In this document: positions 30,834 through 42,930 of the stretch, piece by piece | Position numbering within the stretch: the stretch's first letter is position 1 | Layout of the letters: each line of letters starts with the position of its first letter | From: Clostridia bacterium | GTDB lineage: Bacteria; Bacillota; Clostridia; Oscillospirales; Acutalibacteraceae | Length of the DNA: 53,659 bases | Assembly: GCA_017428625.1 (NCBI GenBank) | Contig: JAFRQM010000022.1 | Span: 1-53,659, forward strand | Reading direction: 5' to 3' | Notes under the pieces: generated by a model | Told to the model about the DNA's origin: nothing | Databases searched by the model: none | Seen by the model: the letters and a program-made list of their open reading frames with translations, nothing else | Position numbers and translations under genes: made by a program

Positions 30834-31052
30834 ATGAATAAAAAACTCGTCAACGCAAAAAAATATCCGCCCGCCTGCGCCTACTGTCTGCACGGCAGAC
30901 TTTCGCCTGGCGGTATTTCTGTTCTCTGCGTGCGCAAGGGCATAGTCAGCCCCGAAGGCAAATGCAGAAAATTCGTTTACGACCCTCTCAAACGCGAACC
31001 CAAAGTTCCGCCCGCAAAACCCGAAGCGGACGCGAAAGATTTTGAATTTTAA
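30834..31052 (+). CDS. Small Cys-containing protein (putative zinc ribbon), unknown function
   Basis: 72 residues from the ATG at 30834 (GCAAGGAGTGAG upstream). Four cysteines: CAYC, then VLCVRKG and EGKCRKF. The C-X2-C...C...C spacing suggests a small metal site, followed by a basic, Pro-rich, disordered tail. Similar short proteins are common in Clostridia without assigned function. It is followed 15 nt later by the CMD-like gene. Confidence 0.75.
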   Translation: MNKKLVNAKKYPPACAYCLHGRLSPGGISVLCVRKGIVSPEGKCRKFVYDPLKREPKVPPAKPEADAKDFEF

Positions 31053-31067
31053 CAGGAGGCTTCAATT

Positions 31068-31595
31068 ATGGCTCTTATTCCCATGATAGATTATGAAACG
31101 GCGTCGCCCGAAGTCAGAGCGGCTCACGACGGGCACCTTAAAGTCGGCAAAATGACAAATATGAAACGCACCCTTTTAAACAGTGTGCCGGCTTTCAACG
31201 CGCTTATGACCTGGTATGACCTGCGCGCCGAGGCGGCAAAATTCTTAACCGACCTCGACATAAACATTTTCTGCTACTCAATTTCAAACACAAACGAGTG
31301 CCTTATCTGCTCAATGTTTTTCACAAAGATTCTCGTTGACGCCGGTATTGATATGGCAACATTTGAACTTGATGAAAAGCAGAAACTGCTTGAAGAGTTC
31401 GGCAGCGCTCTTGTGCTTGACCCCAAGGCGAAAATCAATGAGGATATGATTGCCCGCCTGCGTAAGTTTTTCACCGATGAGCAGATTGTTCTGCTTGACG
31501 CGTTCGGCGCGATTATGATTGCGACAAATCTTATAAACTCCTCGCTCAAGGTGGATCTTGACGGCTACCTCGCGGGCTATGTTTCAAGACGATAA
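31068..31595 (+). CDS. Carboxymuconolactone decarboxylase/AhpD-like protein
   Basis: 175 residues, all helical. NTNECLICSMFFTKIL (about 76-91) has the E-C-x-x-C pair of AhpD-like proteins, but the usual His three residues after the second Cys is Phe here. That argues against standard peroxidase function. MALIPMIDYETASPEVRAAHDGHLK is the usual CMD start. It may act as a thiol-redox or structural protein. It lies between the small Cys-rich gene and the beta-galactosidase gene, 15 nt upstream of the latter. Confidence 0.75.
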   Translation: MALIPMIDYETASPEVRAAHDGHLKVGKMTNMKRTLLNSVPAFNALMTWYDLRAEAAKFLTDLDINIFCYSISNTNECLICSMFFTKILVDAGIDMATFELDEKQKLLEEFGSALVLDPKAKINEDMIARLRKFFTDEQIVLLDAFGAIMIATNLINSSLKVDLDGYLAGYVSRR

Positions 31596-35200
<3,605 letters not shown>

Positions 35201-35218
35201 AATCAACAAATAATCAGA

Positions 35219-35247
35219 TTGACATTTGTCTATTGTGATTGTATAAT
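35219..35247 (+). promoter_or_regulatory. Consensus sigma-A promoter of fba
   Basis: Perfect TTGACA and TATAAT separated by 17 nt, as expected for a highly expressed glycolytic gene. Confidence 0.85.
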
Positions 35248-35280
35248 ACCATTTGTAAATTTTACTCAGGAGGTAAAAAT

Positions 35281-36228
35281 ATGCCACTCGTAACCACAAA
35301 AAAAATGTTTGAAAACGCCTATAACGGCGGCTATGCCGTAGGCGCGTTCAATGTGAACAACATGGAGATTATTCAGGGCATCGTTCAGGCTGCCGAAAAA
35401 CTTGAAGCACCTCTTATTCTTCAGGTTTCAAAGGGCGCAAGAAATTACGCCAACCACACCTATCTTGTTAAACTTGTTGAAGCCGCTATCGAAACAAGCG
35501 GTCTTCCCATTGCTCTTCACCTTGACCACGGCGACAGTTTTGAACTCTGCAAAAGCTGCATTGACGGCGGTTTTACCTCTGTTATGATTGACGGCTCCAG
35601 CAAACCCTATGAAGAGAATATTGAACTCACAAGAAAAGTCGTTGAGTATGCTCACGCTCACGGCGTTGTTGTTGAGGGCGAACTCGGCACCCTCGCGGGC
35701 GTTGAAGACGAAATTTGCGTTTCGGCTGAGGATTCATCCTACACAAAGCCCGAAGAGGTTGAGAATTTTGTCAGCCGCACAGGCGTTGACTCGCTTGCGA
35801 TAGCCATCGGCACAAGTCACGGCGCATTCAAATTCAAGCCCGGTCAGGATCCTAAACTCCGTCTTGACATTCTTGAAGAGGTTTCAAAACGCCTTCCCGG
35901 TTTCCCGATAGTTCTTCACGGCTCATCATCCGTTCCGCAGGAGTTCGTCAAAATGATTAACAAGCACGGCGGCAAAATGGATGACGCCATCGGCATCCCC
36001 GAAAGCGAACTGCGCAAGGCGGCTGAAAAAGCGGTCTGCAAAATCAACATTGATTCCGACCTGCGTCTTGCCATGACAGCGGCTGTCAGAACCTACTTCG
36101 CCGAAAATCCCTCACACTTCGACCCCAGACAGTATCTCGCTCCCGCCCGCGTAGCCATCCAGGAGATGGTCGAGCATAAAATCAAAGATGTTCTCGGCTG
36201 TGACGGCAAAGCAAAATTCGCTGTATAA
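35281..36228 (+). CDS. fba: Class II fructose-1,6-bisphosphate aldolase
   Basis: 315 residues from the ATG at 35281 after CAGGAGGTAAAAAT. Zinc enzyme of glycolysis: AVGAFNVNNMEIIQ (N-terminus), LHLDHGDSFE (zinc His and catalytic Asp, about 80-89), EGELGTLAG, GTSHGAFK (zinc His) and LHGSSSVP. NIDSDLRLAMTAAVR lies near the C-terminus. Transcribed from a consensus promoter and terminated at 36257, so a single-gene unit. Confidence 0.96.
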   Translation: MPLVTTKKMFENAYNGGYAVGAFNVNNMEIIQGIVQAAEKLEAPLILQVSKGARNYANHTYLVKLVEAAIETSGLPIALHLDHGDSFELCKSCIDGGFTSVMIDGSSKPYEENIELTRKVVEYAHAHGVVVEGELGTLAGVEDEICVSAEDSSYTKPEEVENFVSRTGVDSLAIAIGTSHGAFKFKPGQDPKLRLDILEEVSKRLPGFPIVLHGSSSVPQEFVKMINKHGGKMDDAIGIPESELRKAAEKAVCKINIDSDLRLAMTAAVRTYFAENPSHFDPRQYLAPARVAIQEMVEHKIKDVLGCDGKAKFAV

Positions 36229-36256
36229 TTTAAAAACGATAAATATTCAATAACGC

Positions 36257-36290
36257 AACGCCGGTAATTTTATGATTATCGGCGTTTTAC
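36257..36290 (+). terminator. Terminator after fba
   Basis: 12-bp stem AACGCCGGTAAT / ATTATCGGCGTT (one G-U pair), TTTATG loop, T4 tail. Confidence 0.8.
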
Positions 36291-36309
36291 AATAACGGTG
36301 ATGTTTATG

Positions 36310-36789
36310 ATGAATGTTAAAATAATCTGCCCCGGCAAACTCAAGGAGCAGTATCTGCGCGATATGTGCGCGGAATATGTAAAGCGTCTGGGCGCATACT
36401 GCAAGGTGAATATAATTGAACTTACCCCCGAACGCCTGCCTGATGTTCCCTCGCAAAATGAGATTAAAACCGCGCTTGAAAAAGAAGGCAGGCAGATTCT
36501 CTCCAAAATCGAAAAGGGCGACAGGGTTGTTGCGCTCTGCATTGAGGGCAGAATGCTTTCATCCGAACAACTCAGCGAAAAACTTGACGGCTGCGCTGTG
36601 GAAGGCGGCTCCTGCGTCTGTTTTATAATCGGCTCATCTTGCGGCCTTTCGGATGAAGTCAAAGCAAAGGCGGATTTACGCCTCTCAATGAGCCCTATGA
36701 CATTTCCGCATCAGCTCGTCCGCGTTATGCTTCTTGAACAGGTTTACAGGGCGTTTTCGATTTCCGCCGGCTCAAAATATCATAAATAA
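36310..36789 (+). CDS. rlmH: 23S rRNA (pseudouridine1915-N3)-methyltransferase
   Basis: 159 residues from the ATG at 36310, which gives the standard RlmH length; GGTGAT just upstream can pair with the 16S tail. ATGs at 36301 and 36307 remain possible. SPOUT-class methyltransferase of helix 69. Motifs: VKIICPGKLKEQYLRDMCAEYVKRL at the start, FIIGSSCGLSD (SAM knot), and the C-terminal LSMSPMTFPHQLVRVMLLEQVYRAF with the H-Q-L-x-R signature. Confidence 0.95.
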   Translation: MNVKIICPGKLKEQYLRDMCAEYVKRLGAYCKVNIIELTPERLPDVPSQNEIKTALEKEGRQILSKIEKGDRVVALCIEGRMLSSEQLSEKLDGCAVEGGSCVCFIIGSSCGLSDEVKAKADLRLSMSPMTFPHQLVRVMLLEQVYRAFSISAGSKYHK

Positions 36790-36904
36790 AACGTAAAAAA
36801 CGAAAATTATTCGGCATATTTATACCAAAATCATCCTTGAAAACGCAATTTTTGCAACAGGTTTACAAACTTTTGTCAAAACGGCTTTTTTGCGAAAAAA
36901 TCTG

Positions 36905-36933
36905 TTGCAATAACACAATAAAATGTATAAAAT
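36905..36933 (+). promoter_or_regulatory. Promoter of gap with overlapping inverted repeat
   Basis: TTGCAA, 17-nt spacer, TAAAAT. The -35 box is part of CTGTTGCAA (36902-36910), which mirrors TTGCAACAG at 36852-36860. Confidence 0.55.
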
Positions 36934-36987
36934 AATAAAGGTTTAATAATATCTATTAAATATAAATTATTTTTGGAGGTAATCTCA

Positions 36988-38025
36988 ATGTCAGTTAAAG
37001 TTGCTATCAATGGTTTCGGCAGAATCGGCCGTCTTGCTTTCCGTCAGATGTTCGGCGCAGAGGGCTACGATGTTGTCGCTATCAACGACCTTACCAAACC
37101 CTCAATGCTCGCTCATCTTCTCAAGTATGACACCGCTCAGAAAGGTTACTGCGGCATAATCGGCGAAAACCTTCACACCGTATCGGCTGACGATGAAGCA
37201 AACACCATCACGGTTGACGGCAAAACCCTTAAAATTTACGCTATGGCAAACGCCGCTGAACTTCCCTGGGGCGAACTCGGTGTTGATGTAGTTCTTGAAT
37301 GCACCGGCTTCTACTGCTCAAAAGAGAAGAGCATGGCTCACATCAACGCAGGCGCGAAGAAAGTTGTTATCTCCGCTCCCGCAGGCAACGACCTCAAAAC
37401 AATCGTTTATTCGGTTAACAACGACACCCTCACCGCGGACGATCAGATTATCTCCGCCGCTTCCTGCACAACAAACTGCCTTGCTCCCATGGCAAAGGCT
37501 CTTAACGATTACGCTCCCATCCAGAGCGGCATTATGAGCACCATCCACGCCTACACAGGCGACCAGATGATTCTTGACGGTCCCCACAGAAAGGGCGATC
37601 TCCGCAGAGCACGCGCAGGCGCTGCAAACATCGTTCCCAACTCAACAGGCGCTGCAAAGGCTATCGGTCTTGTTATTCCCGAACTTAACGGCAAACTTAT
37701 CGGCTCCGCTCAGAGAGTTCCCGTTCCCACCGGCTCAACAACAATCCTTACCGCTGTTGTCAAAGGCGCTGACGTTACCAAAGAGGGCATCAATGCCGCT
37801 ATGAAAGCAGCCGCTTCCGAATCCTTCGGCTACAATGAGGATCAGATAGTTTCATCCGACGTTATCGGTATGAAATACGGCTCACTCTTCGACGCAACAC
37901 AGACTATGGTTTCCAAAGTAGGCGACGACCTTTTCCAGGTTCAGGTTGTTTCGTGGTATGACAACGAAAACAGCTACACCAGCCAGATGGTTCGCACAAT
38001 CAAATACTTCGCAGAACTTGCGTAA
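36988..38025 (+). CDS. gap: Glyceraldehyde-3-phosphate dehydrogenase, type I
   Basis: 345 residues from the ATG at 36988 (TTGGAGGT upstream). [15 protein letters not shown] binds NAD; catalytic Cys lies in [15 protein letters not shown] (about 158-172), with His in [32 protein letters not shown] near the C-terminus is universal. NAD specificity is suggested by the Asp in 'AINDL' after the second strand. Central glycolysis. Monocistronic, ending in a hairpin terminator. Confidence 0.97.
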   Translation: MSVKVAINGFGRIGRLAFRQMFGAEGYDVVAINDLTKPSMLAHLLKYDTAQKGYCGIIGENLHTVSADDEANTITVDGKTLKIYAMANAAELPWGELGVDVVLECTGFYCSKEKSMAHINAGAKKVVISAPAGNDLKTIVYSVNNDTLTADDQIISAASCTTNCLAPMAKALNDYAPIQSGIMSTIHAYTGDQMILDGPHRKGDLRRARAGAANIVPNSTGAAKAIGLVIPELNGKLIGSAQRVPVPTGSTTILTAVVKGADVTKEGINAAMKAAASESFGYNEDQIVSSDVIGMKYGSLFDATQTMVSKVGDDLFQVQVVSWYDNENSYTSQMVRTIKYFAELA

Positions 38026-38056
38026 GTCATATTGATATATTAAATCGTTTAAAGCG

Positions 38057-38085
38057 GGGGCGGCAACAGCTGCTCCTGTTTTTTT
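38057..38085 (+). terminator. Terminator after gap
   Basis: GGGGCGGC / GCTGCTCC stem (two G-U pairs) with AACA loop, followed by TGTTTTTTT. Confidence 0.7.
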
Positions 38086-38089
38086 GTCT

Positions 38090-38566
38090 TGAGGTAATTT
38101 GGTTGAATCTTTTGCACAAATCCCGACGGATTATTTTCCGTCATGCTTTGTGAAAATACTCGGCAATACACAAAGTATTCCCTGCGTTTTTCACTTTGCC
38201 TGACAAAAAATCCTCTCGCCGGTATTTGCGCAACGATTCAACCTGCGTTACCGTTTTACGATATACGACATCCAACATCCAACATCCACTGTCCGACATC
38301 CGATATCCGACATCCGGCATCCAAATCTGTGGAAAACCCGCGTTTTTTCAAAAAAATATGTTTCAGCAGAGCGTTCGTTACGGCGAATGCTCTTTTTTTG
38401 TAACTTTTTGTCATCATTTATCCACAAACTTATCCACATTATCGGTAGAAAACACGGTGCAAAATCAATATTTTGTGGTCAGAAAACACTCCCGGCACAA
38501 GAAAAAGATTTTACTCAGGCAGCCGTAAAAAATTTTTGATTATTTTTGAATTTTTTTTGAAAAAAG
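38090..38566. repeat. Gene-free region with ACATCC tandem motif
   Basis: No gene seen. At 38268-38322 a degenerate 8-9-nt motif (ACATCCAAC, ACATCCGAT and variants) repeats about seven times. Two DnaA-type boxes follow (separate entry), then an AT-rich stretch before the mraZ promoter. Confidence 0.6.
38418..38438 (+). promoter_or_regulatory. Pair of perfect DnaA boxes
   Basis: TTATCCACA at 38418-38426 and 38430-38438, same strand, 12 nt apart start to start, one helical turn plus. They lie 130 nt upstream of the mraZ promoter. Confidence 0.55.
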
Positions 38567-38568
38567 TA

Positions 38569-38597
38569 TTGCAAAAAAGAGAATATTAATATACAAT
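38569..38597 (+). promoter_or_regulatory. Promoter of the dcw cluster
   Basis: TTGCAA, 17-nt spacer, TACAAT, about 80 nt before the mraZ ATG. Confidence 0.65.
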
Positions 38598-38607
38598 AGG
38601 TGCAAAT

Positions 38608-38634
38608 AAGTGAAGAAAAGTGAAAAAAGGCGAA
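38608..38634 (+). promoter_or_regulatory. Candidate MraZ-binding repeats
   Basis: Three 10-bp-spaced repeats, AAGTGAA (38608), AAGTGAA (38618) and AGGCGAA (38628), between the -10 box and the mraZ ribosome site. MraZ is known to bind short phased repeats (for example AAAGTG in Mollicutes) and to regulate its own operon. Confidence 0.6.
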
Positions 38635-38675
38635 AAATTCGCGCTGAGTGGAGCCCGAAAGGAGGTGGGAACGGT

Positions 38676-39116
38676 ATGCTGATCGATTTTATGGGCAAAT
38701 TTCAGAATAATCTTGACCAGAAGAACAGACTTGCTGTTCCCGCCAAACTTCGCGGCAATCTCGGGTCTGAGTTTGTAGTCTGCAAACCTCTCACTAAAGA
38801 TATACACTGCCTTTACCTTTACAGCCTTGAAGGCTGGCAGGCGCTTGTTGAAAGAATCAACGCGAAAGCGTCCGGCGAAACACTTACCAGAATACAGCGC
38901 AAACTCTTTATGAATGCCGACCGTGTCGAGAGTGATACACAAGGCAGGTTCACCATCCGCACGGATTTCTGCGAATACGCCAATCTCGAAAAGGCTGTCA
39001 GCATTTTCGGCGCGGGTCAGAGAATTGAACTCTGGAATCCCGACGCGTTTGCCAAACTCGAAGCCGATATGGACAATCTTGACGATAATTTCGATTTCTC
39101 GGTTATCGATTATTAA
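38676..39116 (+). CDS. mraZ: Transcriptional regulator MraZ
   Basis: 146 residues from the ATG at 38676 (AAAGGAGGTG upstream). Two AbrB-like swapped-hairpin domains: MGKFQNNLDQKNRLAVPAKLR (6-26) and the second-half R-V-E-S-D-T-Q-G-R-F-T-I-R (about 87-99). MraZ oligomerises and binds phased repeats in front of its own operon, and such repeats are visible upstream. First gene of the dcw cluster. Confidence 0.96.
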   Translation: MLIDFMGKFQNNLDQKNRLAVPAKLRGNLGSEFVVCKPLTKDIHCLYLYSLEGWQALVERINAKASGETLTRIQRKLFMNADRVESDTQGRFTIRTDFCEYANLEKAVSIFGAGQRIELWNPDAFAKLEADMDNLDDNFDFSVIDY

Positions 39117-39126
39117 TTCCTGAGTT

Positions 39127-40047
39127 ATGGAGTTTTACCATATTCCCGTTCTTTTCAATCAGACGGTTGACTCACTCAATATCAGACCCGGCGGCGTCTA
39201 TGTTGACTGCACGGCAGGGGGCGGAGGTCACAGTTCGGAGATTTTATCGCGACTTGACAAAAACGGCAGGTTAATCTGTATTGACCGCGACCCGCAGGCT
39301 GTCGAAGTTCTTACGCAACGCTTCGCGAACGACGACAGGGTCACAATTGTTCACGACAACTTCTTTTTCATTGTCTCTATCCTTTCAAAACTCGGTGTCC
39401 GTTCAGCTGACGGGATCTTAGCCGATCTCGGTGTCAGTTCCCGGCAGCTTGACGATGCCGACAGAGGCTTCTCCTTCCACAAGGATGCCCCGCTTGATAT
39501 GAGGATGAGCATTGAAGGTTTATCGGCGGCGGATGCCGTCAATACATTACCCGTTGAGGAACTTCGCAGAATCATACAGACCTACGGCGAAGAAAAATTC
39601 GCTTCCTCAATCGCAAATGCCATTGTGCGCGAGAGAGAAAAGCAACCGGTTGAAACAACTCTTCAACTTGTTGATATAATCAGGAACGCGGTTCCTGCGG
39701 CAGCGTCAAGGCAGACTCATCCGGCAAGACGGACTTTTCAGGCGCTGCGGATTTATGTAAACGGCGAACTTGACGGGCTCGGCAAGGCGGTTGAAGATAT
39801 GTTCTCCTGCTTAAATGCCGGCGGAAGGCTCAGCATAATAACATTTCATTCACTTGAAGATAAAACGGTAAAACAAGTCTTCGCAGCCCTCACGCAGGGA
39901 TGCACCTGCCCGAAGGATTTTCCGGTATGCGTGTGCGGCAAAAAACCCAAGGCAAAAGTGTTCAGACCTGTTGTTCCCGAAAGAGAAGAATCCGAAAAGA
40001 ATCCGAGAGCAAGGAGCGCCAAACTCAGAACGGCGCAGAAACTATGA
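39127..40047 (+). CDS. rsmH: 16S rRNA (cytosine1402-N4)-methyltransferase
   Basis: 306 residues. Starts EFYHIPVLFNQTVDSL; SAM motif VDCTAGGGGHSSEIL (about 24-38); ADLGVSSRQLDDADRGFSF; HPARRTFQALRIYVNGEL; and ITFHSLEDKTVKQ are all RsmH signatures. It methylates N4 of C1402 in the P site of the 30S subunit. The start has a poor ribosome site 10 nt after mraZ, which suggests coupling. Confidence 0.96.
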   Translation: MEFYHIPVLFNQTVDSLNIRPGGVYVDCTAGGGGHSSEILSRLDKNGRLICIDRDPQAVEVLTQRFANDDRVTIVHDNFFFIVSILSKLGVRSADGILADLGVSSRQLDDADRGFSFHKDAPLDMRMSIEGLSAADAVNTLPVEELRRIIQTYGEEKFASSIANAIVREREKQPVETTLQLVDIIRNAVPAAASRQTHPARRTFQALRIYVNGELDGLGKAVEDMFSCLNAGGRLSIITFHSLEDKTVKQVFAALTQGCTCPKDFPVCVCGKKPKAKVFRPVVPEREESEKNPRARSAKLRTAQKL

Positions 40048-40066
40048 GAAAAAGGGGTGTTAAATA

Positions 40067-40525
40067 ATGGCGTCAAACAGCAGCTCGGCTTATGACCTCA
40101 CATTATTCAACGCAATACCGCTGCCTGAACGCCGTGTTGAACAGCCTCCCGTTCCGGTTATTGTTAAACCGAGGGCGCCCAAGTCAAAAGCGCAGTTAAG
40201 ACGGGAATCTGTCGGTGCATTCGCAAACGCCGTCAGAGTCATAGCAGCCGCGACCGTTCTGCTTATGCTCTTTGCGGGCATAATCGGCTCGCGCGTCAAA
40301 CTCTCAATGGCACAGCACGAATCGCAGCAGCTCAAAAATGAACTCTCAATAGTCCGCAGCGAAAATGTGCGCCTCAATATGCAGTTAAATTCAATGATTT
40401 CAGATGATATGGTTGAGGATTACGCCGAAAACGTTCTCGGCCTTAAAAAGATTGAAAAATACCAGATTCATTATTTTGAAAGCAGCGGCAAAGACTCCGC
40501 CTCCGTTTTCGGAAACAAAAGATGA
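40067..40525 (+). CDS. ftsL: FtsL-like cell division protein
   Basis: 152 residues: cytoplasmic N-terminus with a Pro/Arg-rich stretch, one transmembrane segment (about 62-80), then a coiled coil (MAQHESQQLKNELSIVRSEN) and DMVEDYAENVLGLKK, the conserved end of FtsL/DivIC proteins. FtsL forms the FtsQLB/DivIB-DivIC-FtsL septal complex. The identity rests on topology and position between rsmH and the PBP gene, as in most dcw clusters. Confidence 0.82.
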   Translation: MASNSSSAYDLTLFNAIPLPERRVEQPPVPVIVKPRAPKSKAQLRRESVGAFANAVRVIAAATVLLMLFAGIIGSRVKLSMAQHESQQLKNELSIVRSENVRLNMQLNSMISDDMVEDYAENVLGLKKIEKYQIHYFESSGKDSASVFGNKR

Positions 40526-40616
40526 ACGCTTGAAATTACAAATTATAGCTGTCTGATTGCGGCAAATTCAACTTTGCAGCCCGGACGGCTGTTTTTTACT
40601 CAAAGGGTGAAAGTTT

Positions 40617-42914
40617 ATGGCTAACAGAACAACTTCACAAAGGCTGTCCGCAAGGGTAATGGTTGTCGCCGCCGCTATGGTTCTGGCGTTTTCCCTTGTT
40701 GCCGTCAACCTCGCCCGCATAATGCTTGTCAACGGTGAAGAATACAAAAACAAAGCCGAACAGAACCAGCTGCAGGATAAGGAACTTGACCCTATGCGCG
40801 GCGTCATTTATGACAAAAACGGCACAATTTTAGCGCAGAGCGCCTCCGCCTGGAAAATCTATATAAACGCTTCCGCAATCCCCGACAGCGAAAAGGTCAG
40901 AAGTTTTATCGCCGACAAACTCTCGGCAGTTCTTGAAGATGTCGATTATGACACAATCAGAGAAAAAACCGACAAAAGCAAGGCGACTTATGTCGTCATC
41001 AAAAATCATGTTGAATATGATGAAAAAGAGGCTGTTGTCTCCATTCTCGATGAAAAAGTCACCTATACGGCTGTCAGAAAAGATGACGATGGCAACACCG
41101 TTTCCGCCTCCGACAAATCTTTTAAACTGCGTCTCGCCATAGGTATTGACGACGATGTCATAAGATATTACCCCTATGGCTCGCTTGCCTCCTGCGTTAT
41201 CGGCTTCACAGGCGCCGACGGCGAAGGCAAAGGCGGCGTTGAGGCGTTCTATGACGATGTTCTCAGAGGCAAGCCCGGCAGGCTTATAACAGCCAAAAAC
41301 GGCAGAAGCGACACCATGAGCAACGAGTATGAAACAATCTACGCCGCCGAAAACGGCGCGGGTCTTGTTCTTACAATAGATACCACCATCCAGCGCTACC
41401 TTGAAGAAGCGCTTGCCGATGTTTACAAAAGCTCGCAGGGCGCGGGCGCATACGGTATTGTTATGGATGTCAACACCGGCGCAATACTCGGTATGGCAAA
41501 TGTTCCCGCCTATGATCTCAACAACCCCTACGCGTTGACCGATGACCAGAAAAAAGAGGTCGAAGCCCTTGAAGATGAAGAAGAACAGAGCACGGCAAAA
41601 AGGGCGTTTTATTATAAAAACTGGCGTAATTTCCTTGTCAGCGACACCTATGAGCCCGGCTCGGTTTTCAAAATAATCACTACATCCGCGGCGCTTGAGT
41701 CCGGCACAATAGATGAAAGTTACAGTTACAGCTGCTACGGCAGCATAGCCGTTGCCGACCAGGTAATAAAATGCCATAACCATCAGGGCCACGGCTACCA
41801 GCAGCTCAGAGAAGGCCTTATGAACTCCTGCAACCCGTTCTTCATTACCGTCGGTCAGAGGCTCGGCCGGGAAACGTTCTTCAGATATTTTGAGGCGTTC
41901 GGCTGCACCGAAAAAACAGGCATAGACCTGCCCGGCGAAGCAACGCCGGTGGCGGGCAGCACATATCACCCGCTTGACGATATGAGCATAGTTGACCTGT
42001 CGAGTTCGGCATTCGGTCAGACCTTCCAGCTTTCGGCTATCCAGATAACCGCCGCAATTTCCGCAATAGCCAACGGCGGCTATCTTCTCACGCCCTATGT
42101 TGTCGCAAAAACCGTTGATGACAGCGGCAATGTTCTTACCGAAAAACAGCCGGTCATCAAACGGCAGGTTATTTCAAAAGAAACCTCGGCGACGGTCACG
42201 AGTATGATGGAAGATGTTGTTACGAAAGGCACCGGCAAAAACGCCTATGTTGCGGGTTACCACCTAGCCGGCAAAACGGGAACATCCGAAAAACTCAGCC
42301 TCGGCAAAGGCCACTATGTTGCCTCTTTCGGCTGCTTCGCTCCCGCTTATGATCCGAAAATCGCAGTGTTGATAATTGTTGACGAACCCGTCGGCTACAT
42401 AAACGGCGGTCAGATATGCACTCCCATAGCGGCACAGGTTGTTGAAAACACCCTGACTTATATGAATGTTGAGCCCCAATACAGCGCAGAGGAACGCGCC
42501 GAACTTGACACCCCTATGCTCAACTACGCAGGCACCGACTTAAGGTCCGCCGTAATAGATCTCAATGAGGCGGGCTACACGGTTGAAACCGTAGGCGACG
42601 GCGACAAAGTCACATCGCAGATGCCGCCTTACGGGGTGATTATTCCCAGAAACGGCTATGTCGTGCTATACACGCAGACAGACGCCGAAAAAGCCACAAC
42701 CGAAGTGCCCGATTTTTCAGGCTATTCGATATATGACGTGCAGGCCGTAGCAAGAAGCGTCGGTCTCAACGCAACCGTTTCCTACAACTCCTCAACGAAT
42801 AAAAACGAACTTGTTTCATATTCGCAGAGTATCGCCGCAGGCACGCAGGTCAGCAAAGGAACGGTCATCAAAGTTTATTTCAAAACAAATTCAGGCGTTG
42901 CCGATTTCGGTTGA
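40617..42914 (+). CDS. Septal class B penicillin-binding protein (FtsI/PBP2B/SpoVD type) with PASTA domains
   Basis: 765 residues. One N-terminal membrane anchor (about 14-38), a dimerisation domain (RGVIYDKNGTILAQS), then the transpeptidase domain. Active-site motifs: Ser349 in GSVFK, SCN at 404-406, and KTG from Lys553 (AGKTGTSEK). Two C-terminal PASTA domains (about 622-690 and 692-760) bind peptidoglycan. The position downstream of ftsL is that of FtsI; in spore formers a similar gene is spoVD, and the two cannot be separated by sequence alone. It crosslinks septal peptidoglycan. Confidence 0.92.
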   Translation: MANRTTSQRLSARVMVVAAAMVLAFSLVAVNLARIMLVNGEEYKNKAEQNQLQDKELDPMRGVIYDKNGTILAQSASAWKIYINASAIPDSEKVRSFIADKLSAVLEDVDYDTIREKTDKSKATYVVIKNHVEYDEKEAVVSILDEKVTYTAVRKDDDGNTVSASDKSFKLRLAIGIDDDVIRYYPYGSLASCVIGFTGADGEGKGGVEAFYDDVLRGKPGRLITAKNGRSDTMSNEYETIYAAENGAGLVLTIDTTIQRYLEEALADVYKSSQGAGAYGIVMDVNTGAILGMANVPAYDLNNPYALTDDQKKEVEALEDEEEQSTAKRAFYYKNWRNFLVSDTYEPGSVFKIITTSAALESGTIDESYSYSCYGSIAVADQVIKCHNHQGHGYQQLREGLMNSCNPFFITVGQRLGRETFFRYFEAFGCTEKTGIDLPGEATPVAGSTYHPLDDMSIVDLSSSAFGQTFQLSAIQITAAISAIANGGYLLTPYVVAKTVDDSGNVLTEKQPVIKRQVISKETSATVTSMMEDVVTKGTGKNAYVAGYHLAGKTGTSEKLSLGKGHYVASFGCFAPAYDPKIAVLIIVDEPVGYINGGQICTPIAAQVVENTLTYMNVEPQYSAEERAELDTPMLNYAGTDLRSAVIDLNEAGYTVETVGDGDKVTSQMPPYGVIIPRNGYVVLYTQTDAEKATTEVPDFSGYSIYDVQAVARSVGLNATVSYNSSTNKNELVSYSQSIAAGTQVSKGTVIKVYFKTNSGVADFG

Positions 42915-42930
42915 TTTACGGAGGCATTTT

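Noticed and set aside
38268..38322. CRISPR-like array
   Set aside because: The units are 8-9 nt without unique spacers of constant length, and no cas genes are present anywhere in the window.
38418..38600. Replication origin (DnaA boxes plus AT-rich DNA)
   Set aside because: Only two boxes, and no dnaA, dnaN or rpmH nearby. A regulatory role at mraZ is more economical.
40830..41969. Long minus-strand ORF (379 codons) opposite the PBP gene
   Set aside because: No recognisable domain or ribosome site; the PBP frame has the complete SxxK/SxN/KTG set.
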